The notes under the pieces: model-generated
Seen by the model: the letters and a program-made list of their open reading frames with translations, nothing else
What the model was told of the DNA's origin: nothing
Database searches by the model: none
Part shown: piece by piece, positions 56,650 through 64,000 of the stretch
Numbering within the stretch: the first letter of the stretch is position 1
Layout: every line of letters starts with the position of its first letter
Program-made: the position numbers and the translations under genes
Assembly: GCA_032622095.1 (NCBI GenBank)
Contig: CP136069.1
Location: 89,144,618 to 89,208,617, forward strand
DNA from: Siphonodentalium dalli
Taxonomy: Eukaryota > Mollusca > Scaphopoda > Gadilida > Siphonodentaliidae
DNA: 64,000 bases
Reading direction: 5' to 3'

Positions 56650-57297
56650 GGTGACACTCCACAGTTTCGAATGATCAGTAGGGGTGATTTTATAGATATA
56701 AAGTGCTAGTGGTTTCTGGCACCATTCATGTGGTATGTATATTGAGACAAGGTGGGATATGAATTTGTGTAATTTTAGAAGGTGTTCTAGACTGATGAAA
56801 AAATTAAGTGCAAGTGACCTTGACCCCACCCATAGACAGCAGTAGCGTTTTCTGCGAAACAGTGGCTCTAGATACTGGGTCAATTTTTTAGCACTCAAAA
56901 TTTGTCATCTGCATTAAAAATTGATTTTCTGGAAAATTCAACAGCGAAAGTTTGAAAAATTTTCACATTGATGTTGGAAGCCAGAGGGTATTTAAACCAA
57001 CAAAGGTGACCATGCTTGAAAAAATCTGGTATTCGTGCCTCTTGGGTATGAAAATGCAATATTTTGGTCATTTTTTGAATAAAAATCACATATTCGATCA
57101 AAATATCAAGGGCCATAACTCTTGATAGCCCATATATTATGGAAATTATGTATCAAATTCTGAATGCCTATTCTGTACTAATTTCAGGCATATATATATT
57201 GTCTATATGGTTTGGGATCATAATCCAGATAAATTTCAATGAATCTATGGGCCCCCTATTTCTGGGCCCATACCTGTTGAAACTGTGGAGTGTCACC
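56650..57297 (+). mobile_element. GGTGACAC TIR element, copy 2 (left part of composite)
   Basis: 648 bp, TIR GGTGACACTCCACAGTTTC at both ends in inverted orientation; TTA on both sides. Minus-strand frame 56898-56647 runs into the left TIR. Confidence 0.85.
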
Positions 57298-58133
57298 TTA
57301 AAGACCAGCAAATAGCACCATTATCATCTGTCAACTTGACAAAGATTTACATTGAAAATCATTTTTAGCAAATCTGCTCAGTTAGAAGGAACATTTTATG
57401 TTAAATACACCATTCTTCTATGGATATTCCAATACAGGTGGCATTTAGACATATAAATTGGTGGGGATATGGAGTCTTGGAGCAGTGGGGGTGTGGTGGT
57501 GGTTCATGTGTATTGTTATTGATGATTTTTTAGATGATGGGTACTTCTTCATGACATCATGCTCCTTGAATCTTACTAGTAGCTGAAAAGGTTGACATTA
57601 CACAGTATACTAAAAGATTAGATATTCAGTATTTCTTATTCACAAGTGTGAAATATAATAATTCAGGTTTCCCTGGACATATTTCACTTGACAACATATT
57701 GTTCATGTGATGTCATAACCTTGTATAGCTTTCCCTTAATGCTTTAAAATAAGACTTGGAATTGTTTAACCCATGGTTTTGGGAGAGTATTAAAGATAGT
57801 AGTTGCATGAAATATTATGTTTTATTTTGATATCTGAGGAAGATATGCATCTCATAATATATTTTATACAACATTTTAGCATTTCAGACCTTTTTCAAGC
57901 TATAAATGATGGTTGAATATATACATTTTGTCACTACGTCAAGCATAACGTCATTGGGTTCTGAAAGACCCAAAAGAGGTGAAATCATGGGGGTGCATGT
58001 AAATCCCCACCCAATCTTGCTGCCTGTGATTGCAATAACGCATGGGGTGTAATATATCATTTTAAGCGGTATAATGCAGAGAATATGGAGGTGTGGTCCA
58101 TATTAAAGATTAGTGAAATTGCATTCCCCTTAA
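57298..58133. other. Unassigned segment inside the composite element
   Basis: 836 bp between copies 2 and 3. It contains a G/T-rich stretch (gtgggggtgtggtggtgg near 57488) but no long frame and no match to other repeats of the window that I can see. Confidence 0.5.
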
Positions 58134-58783
58134 GGTGACACTCCACAGTTTTGAATGATCAGTAGGGGTGATTTTATAGATATAAAGTGCTAGTGGTTTC
58201 TGGCACCATTCATGTGGTATGTATATTGAGACAAGGTGGGATATGAATTTGTGTAATTTTAGAAGGTGTTCTAGACTGATGAAAAAATTAAGTGCAAGTG
58301 ACCTTGACCCGACCCATAGACAGCAGTAGCGTTTTCTGCGAAACAGTGGCTCTAGATACTGGGTCAATTTTTTAGCACTCCAAATTTGTCATCTGCATTA
58401 AAAATTGATTTTCTGGAAAATTCAACGGCGAAAGTTTGAAATTTTTTCACATTGATGTTGGAAGCCAGAGGCCTTTAAACCAACAAAGGTGACCATGCTT
58501 GAAAAAATCTGGTATTCGTGTCTCTTGGGTATGAAAATGCAATATTTTGGTCATTTTTGGAATAAAAATCACATATTCAATCAAAATATCAAGGGCCATA
58601 ACTCTTGATAGCCCATATATTATGGAAATTATGTATCAAATTCTGAATGCCTATTCTGTACTAATATTCAGGCATATAAATAATGTCTATATGGTTTGGG
58701 ATCATAATCCAGATAAATTTCAATGAATCTATGGGCCCCCTATTTCTGGGCCCATATACCTGTTGAAACTGTGGAGTGTCACC
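58134..58783 (+). mobile_element. GGTGACAC TIR element, copy 3 (right part of composite)
   Basis: 650 bp, same ends and orientation as copy 2, differing at only a small share of positions. Left flank ccccttaa, right flank ttagcacg. Confidence 0.85.
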
Positions 58784-59216
58784 TTAGCACGGGCCACAGG
58801 TCGTACTGTTCGTCTGATCATCATGAAATTAGTCATGGATGTTAATATTGACATGGAGATGGGAAAGAGTAATTTTGGGGTAATTCGGCCAAAAAACATG
58901 GCCGCCAGCAGCCATCTTGGATTTTACTCTTTGTATGACTAAATCCTTTAGTACGGGCTACAGGTCGTACCTTTAGTCTGATCGTCATAAAATTTGTCAT
59001 GGATGTTAACGATGACATGTAGATGGGAATGACTCATTTTGGGGTCATTCGGCTGAAAACATGGCCGCCAGCAGCCATCTTGGATTTTACTTTTCTCTTC
59101 ATGTCTTTTAACTAGTATTAGACATTCAACTTTCCACATTCCTAATCGCTCCATTGACTGTAATACATTAAATTATTCCCTTTCCAAGTTGAGCTACAGT
59201 GTCATTGACACTTTCA

Positions 59217-60065
59217 TTATGAATTGTGGCAAGTCTTTCAGGCTGAGTACCCTACGTGACATCATTGATGATTTATCTCACTTTGATATGAGCAATACCA
59301 ATGTTTGACCCCGAGTCCCATGCCCTCATTCCACACATAACTTCTGATATTAACAAAGTTTATTCACACTGGTCGAGCTATAATATGCCTCATCTGTTTG
59401 TTCTTGTATGGATGTTTCATTTGTAATTTGGCTTTAATTGTTTGCTGTGTATACTTGATTGCAGTCCTAACAAAGTCATTTATATATAATATTTAAAGCT
59501 ATAATGTCATCCCAATAGCCTTTTCTCTATTCATAAAACAATTACTTGGGAGTTAGTTTTAAATAAGTTATGAATTAATAACTTTTTCAGTTTCCTAGGT
59601 CATTGAGAAATTACAACAATTTTGTCTCATATAAATTGATGATGGTTGAAAATTGTGTTAAACAAAAATTAAGTGTTATTTCACAATTACTGTATCTGAT
59701 AAAGTTATTCATACTGCTGTAAAACGTCCACCCCCCCCCCCCCCCATTTTGTTTTTTCCAAATGAAAATATTTATTTCCAAATTGTCCTGGAAGTAACTG
59801 TCAAATATTTTTGGGTGCTAATTTAGGTTTATTTTTCTTGCTTATTGTTGATATTATCAGATGGACTCTAAAATAAACAATTTTTTTTCATAGTTTTCGG
59901 CTAACTAAAATTGTTTGCAGCGATCTGCCCAGTGGAAATTGAAACATAATGCACAAAGAAATATCCCCTCCATCCCCATGCAGAATTACAAGGTACATTT
60001 ATATTAGGGGTGTAACGATTAATTTGAAGAATGGTATCGTGATAATGAAATGTGATGCGCATATA
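59217..60065. other. No gene recognised; C16 tract
   Basis: AT-rich with a run of C at about 59731-59746. Confidence 0.5.
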
Positions 60066-60257
60066 CAGTAATTCCCTAAATAATCGACTCCTTAACAACA
60101 GCAGAATTATGGGTAACTTTTCAGGATTTAGTCGGAAATATGGCTTGTTCACTAGAGCTTTCCGATGAATGGCAACAAGCCATATTTCCAACTAAATCCT
60201 GAAAAGTTACCCATAATTCCGCTTTGGTTAAGGAGTCAATTATTTAGGGCATTACTG
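60066..60257. mobile_element. Mariner-like MITE, family D, full palindrome
   Basis: TA|CAGTAATTCCCTAAATAATC ... inverse ending gggcattactg|TA; arms of ~85 bp (ggatttagtcggaaatatgg and its inverse). Confidence 0.75.
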
Positions 60258-61253
60258 TACCTACATTTTGATATATTAAGAAATGAGAATTTGTTCACGC
60301 TCACTGAAGCAAGCACATTTGAATCAATGAACACTCAAACTGAATCCGTGCCTCCATAAATCTAATATATAAGTTTAGACATGGAATGATCTGCTATTAG
60401 AAATGAGAAATGGATTTGATCATTATACCTAGGTAAGAATCAGCCTTCCATTGGCGGCATTATATTTAACAATTTGAAGGGTTAAAATAAAAATAAACTG
60501 TTGAAATATCAAAATGGTTTTAAATCAATTTATAGTTTAGAACAAAGCTTCAGTTTTGTTAAGTTTAGTAACATGCATTTGTGCATTAGCAAATTATAAA
60601 AAAAAGACCACAATTTGTAAACATAAATCAGTTAGTCAATACAACAATGAAACAGAATGTCTCTTGTATCAGAAACCAATTATCATCATTCATTAAATTC
60701 TTTCCTATCTAGCCGAGATCCATGCATTTGCCTGTATACTACATGTATAGCCAAAACACCCAGTAGGTGTTAAAATCAGAACAAAAACTGTTTGTCACCT
60801 CTAAATGTAAGTCTGCTAATATTTGGTCCATACAATAATCAATGTTTTTATCACATGAGATTTCAAAGAAAAGTGTGAGGTAAAAAAGTCCACATGGGCT
60901 ATTTTTTATTTATTCCCCAATTAAAATTACATGTATTGGGTTGGTCTTGTCCGCTAACCAAGTTATTAAAAAAAGGCCTGATATTGCATGATAGTGTTTT
61001 CCAGACAGTGAGTAAATTTGTAATCACTGCCAAGACTATAATCCTGCCCCATCCCTCATTCAGTTCACTTTTGTAACTTTCTTGAACTTTTATATTAATA
61101 ATAGATGAAATGTGTCAATATCTAGACACAGTTGCTAACAGACAAAACTAAAGACAAACTCTGATATGCACTGGTTAAATTGAGCACAACTCATCACATC
61201 CACCTATATGGATATAGTGTTATGAGGTAATTGAGGGTAGGGGTGATGACATA
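60258..61253. other. No gene recognised
   Basis: AT-rich sequence between two family D MITEs; nothing supported. Confidence 0.5.
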
Positions 61254-61507
61254 CAGTAATGCCCTAAATAATCAACTCCTTAACCACATCAGAATTATGG
61301 GTAATGTTTCATGATGACAAACAGTAATGCCCTAAATAATCAACTCCTTAACCACATCAGAATTATGGGTAATTTTTCATGATTTAGTCAGAAATATGTC
61401 TTGTTGCCATTCATCAGAAAGCTCTCAGTGAGAGCTTTCCGATGAATGGCAACAAGCCATATTTCTGCTGTGTTTAAATAAGGAGTCGATTATTTAGGGC
61501 ATTACTG
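61254..61507. mobile_element. Mariner-like MITE, family D, with duplicated left end
   Basis: The left terminal 68 bp (cagtaatgccctaaataatc ... ttcatgat) occurs twice in tandem (from 61254 and 61322), then the rest of the palindrome to attactg|TA. Confidence 0.72.
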
Positions 61508-61650
61508 TAGTAGTAGTAGTAAATTTTAAAAGGCATGTGAATGTGATAGTGAGGATATTATTTACCTTATCATTCTGTATCATTCCACACATATTAACTG
61601 CTGATACCATTATGGTTTATTTACACTGGCCCAGCTATAAATATGTACAA

Positions 61651-62069
61651 GCCTTGATATAGTTTGTCTGTCATTGCAGAATGAGGTCCACAGAGGGTGA
61701 ATTTAGTGACGTTACCCCACATAGTGGGTTACATCACTAAATATTCAACCTCTTGTGACCTCATTCTGCTTAGGCCTCATCTTCCGGCTAGTATCTATAG
61801 TCTCAAATTAACATTGTTTTAGTTAGTTTTTCCTCTTCTGTTCAGTTTCTATATCCCCTAATTTGCAGAAGATAAAATGCATAATTGAGATGACTAATGG
61901 TTGAAATCACCAACATCAACTGAGGAACTTCAATCTGATCCTACAGGGTAGGTCTCCCATAGCAGTTGTTGCCTAAAGCAGAAGGAGGTTCCCAGAGGGT
62001 GAATTTGGTCATGTTAGCCCACTGTCCGGGGACCTCATTCTGCAAATGACAGACACACTATTTCAAGGC
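61651..62069. mobile_element. Palindromic GCAGAATGAGG MITE, double-hairpin form
   Basis: gccttgatatagtttgtctg ... agacacactatttcaaggc ends; first hairpin 61676-61770, second partly deleted (61978-62048). Confidence 0.68.
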
Positions 62070-62284
62070 TATAAATATGTCTCATTTGTTTGTTCTGATA
62101 GGCCTACACATCTTTCATTTGTTATTTGGCTTTAATTGTTTGCTGTGTAATATTTGATGATGATGATGATCCCACATCAGACATTTATATACTCAAAACC
62201 ATGATGTCATCCACAATGGCTCCACTCTGGCTCCCAGACAGTGAGTAAAGTAAAGAATTAAACATGGATTATCTCTTCATGTAA

Positions 62285-63400
62285 CAATTTTGAAATAGTT
62301 TCGTGGGTATAAAATAAGAAATATGAATTGAAGACCCATGTCCGGAAATACTTCTATCAATTAACATTGAGATTTTTTCAAATATTTTATAAGAAATGAG
62401 TTGATTAAGTGGAACACTTTATTTTTCTATTTTTAGAACAGACCATTCATGCGATACCATATAGCGATAGAGATCATTAGGGTGTTCCCATGGCTATGCT
62501 CCGAACGTCAAATGTCCCAGATTTATTGTTTGTATTGTTTTATTACATAGTTATAAGCGAAAATGAGTCTTAATTTAACGTTGATTTGAAATAAAATTAC
62601 ACAATAAAATTTCTGGTCTCTGTTAACAGTAACAACTATTGTTCATTAGCTAAACAACCATACATTTTTAGACCAGAAAATTTCGAAATATAATCAATAT
62701 ATTAATCGATAGAGGCATTTGCGTACATGGATCTTTGATTCACATCTAATATTTTATTCCCCGGTAACTATATAACACATGTTTACAAAGAGATAGACCG
62801 GTTTAAAAACAAAAGTAGAGACATGATAAACTAATTCTTCTGCTTCTCTGTGCATATTTATTATTATTTATTTATTTAAAAAATGGTGTAATTAAGTAAA
62901 TTATTGTTTAGATATACTTTATAAACTTGTTTTCTTACTAGAATGGTTGTCTTACTACTGGCTATATATCTCATTGCTTAAAATTTCCTAATTGTGTCAG
63001 TTAGGTACATAAAAAGTTCTATATTGTTTCCTGGGTATAAAATAATAAATATGAATTGAAGACCCCTGTCTGGAAACGATTCTATCAATTAATATTGATT
63101 TTATTTAAAATTTTCTTGTACAATATACCTACAATCAATTTGGGACATTTTACGGTTTGCATTCATTCGGAGCATCCAGGATAACTCTTATCTAAAAAGT
63201 CTAAAAATAATTTTAAGAATATGTCCCACTTGATTATAGCATTACATGTATATAAGAATATATCGATATGCAATCAATATTAATTAATAGAAGATTTCCC
63301 AGACGGGTCTTGGACTCGTATATATTATTTTATACCCCAGAATCTATATAAAACGTATTTAGGAAAAGGTAGACCATCTATAAACCATAAAATAATTTTT
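62285..63400. repeat. Diverged direct duplication, offset ~735 bp
   Basis: gggtataaaataagaaatat, gaattgaagaccc and cttctatcaattaacattga at 62302-62370 recur at 63033-63100; later parts (ataatcaatatattaat, tagaccggtttaaaaa) also recur in order. Confidence 0.55.
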
Positions 63401-63454
63401 TTTTGCATCTTTATAGAATAAACACTTTAGTGAATCTCAGTTTTAATAGCTTAA

Positions 63455-63709
63455 CCCTTCCATGACTGGAGCTTCCCGAAATTTTACGAAAACCCTGGAC
63501 CAATGCATTCTCTTATATATGTGAGTCTCCCATAGGGAAACTCGCATATATAAGAGAATACATTGGCCTAACAATATTTACCTTGTACTTGTAGGCCAAT
63601 GCATTTTCTTATATATTCAAGGCTCCCTATGGGAGACACGCATATATAAGAGAATGCTCTGGCACAGGATATATAATGCTGCACCAGCACAGCTCCCGTC
63701 ATGAAAGGC
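63455..63709. mobile_element. TTAA-type twin-hairpin MITE, family B
   Basis: TTAA|CCCTTCCATGACTGGAGC ... GCTCCCGTCATGAAAGGC|TTAA with two internal hairpins (ccaatgcattctcttatata and inverse). Confidence 0.75.
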
Positions 63710-64000
63710 TTAAACCCCTTCATTTCATAGCTAGATATTATGGATTGTGTTACAGGTGTTTAGTGTCTGGAGTCTGGTATGTGTGTTGGAGAGGTTTACT
63801 GGTCTGACACTGCCCTGATAATGAATGATAAGAGTAGGGGTGATTAATATCATTGTTCACAAAGGAGTGCATGTTTTTGTATCATGTAATATGAAACAAT
63901 ACATTGGTATGTGGGCATGTATGTATCCAAAGGTACTGCTCATAATATGATCCCAGGCTATTGGTTCTTTATGCTATCCTTATCAGGATGGCCCGGAGAA

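Larger units (their letters stand above)
56650..58783. mobile_element. Composite transposon: two GGTGACAC elements flanking an 836-bp segment
   Basis: Two ~650-bp copies in the same orientation (56650-57297 and 58134-58783), near-identical by eye, bound a segment of unknown origin (57298-58133). The whole is flanked by TTA (56647-56649) and TTA (58784-58786) in a single host repeat unit, as expected for one insertion of the complete composite with a 3-bp target duplication. Confidence 0.72.
55901..59216. mobile_element. AGCTCAAC-family element, copy c, carrying a 2.1-kb composite insertion
   Basis: Ends as in copy a. Tandem units occupy 55975-56649 and 58787-59100; between them is the composite GGTGACAC insertion 56650-58783. 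Removing the insertion restores aatccattagcacgggcc, the normal unit junction. Confidence 0.75.

Noticed and set aside
56647-58367. 83-85-codon minus-strand frames in GGTGACAC copies as host genes
   Set aside because: Identical frames in each transposon copy and ending in the TIR; treated as transposon sequence.

Overview
This window is nuclear DNA from an animal, most likely a marine invertebrate. It is AT-rich, has spliced genes with GT/AG (and one GC/AG) introns, and most of its length is introns and mobile-element debris. A mollusc is my best guess, because one abundant repeat has the architecture of bivalve pearl/Helentron-type elements and TACATGTA-like words are frequent. The sequence alone does not settle the phylum. 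There are no bacterial operons, CRISPR arrays or recognisable tRNA/rRNA genes.

Three protein-coding genes can be supported. (1) PRPF38B, a spliceosomal factor, is on the + strand with six coding exons between 21778 and 35186. It encodes about 445 aa: a PRP38 domain followed by an Arg/Ser-rich tail. (2) An unrecognised five-exon gene on the - strand (49131 down to 41431) encodes 155 aa. It is easy to miss because every exon is short, but all splice sites and phases fit one open frame. (3) An intronless VAP-family (MSP-domain, C-terminal membrane anchor) gene lies on the + strand at 49568-50254. Genes 2 and 3 are head to head, with about 436 bp between their start codons. There is also a broken retrocopy-like coding sequence (25863-26398) inside a PRPF38B intron and a 5'-truncated LINE fragment (48196-48770, - strand).

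Layout: 1-8.6 kb, degenerate tandem repeats and a 3.1-kb element made of ~160-bp repeats; 7.8-8.3 kb, a CpG-rich promoter-like patch; 8.6-12.9 kb, a large inverted-repeat element; 13-21 kb, old repeats, a 219-bp tandem duplication, an 880-bp hAT element and a second ~160-bp-repeat element; 21.7-35.2 kb, PRPF38B with many MITEs and a 1.1-kb hAT in its introns; 35.5-41.4 kb, MITEs; 41.4-49.1 kb, the minus-strand gene, again full of MITEs; 49.6-50.3 kb, the VAP gene; 50.5-52 kb, a segmental tandem duplication; 52-55.9 kb, mostly unassigned; 55.9-59.2 kb, a third ~160-bp-repeat element carrying a composite 2.1-kb insertion; 59.2-64 kb, MITEs and a diverged direct duplication.

The repeats form clear families: an AGCTCAAC family resembling Helentron-derived elements; GGTGACAC TIR elements with 3-bp target duplications; two hAT elements with exact 8-bp target duplications; TTAA-flanked MITEs (two families); TA-flanked mariner-like MITEs; and palindromic GCAGAATGAGG MITEs. 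Several are nested, so relative ages can be read directly.
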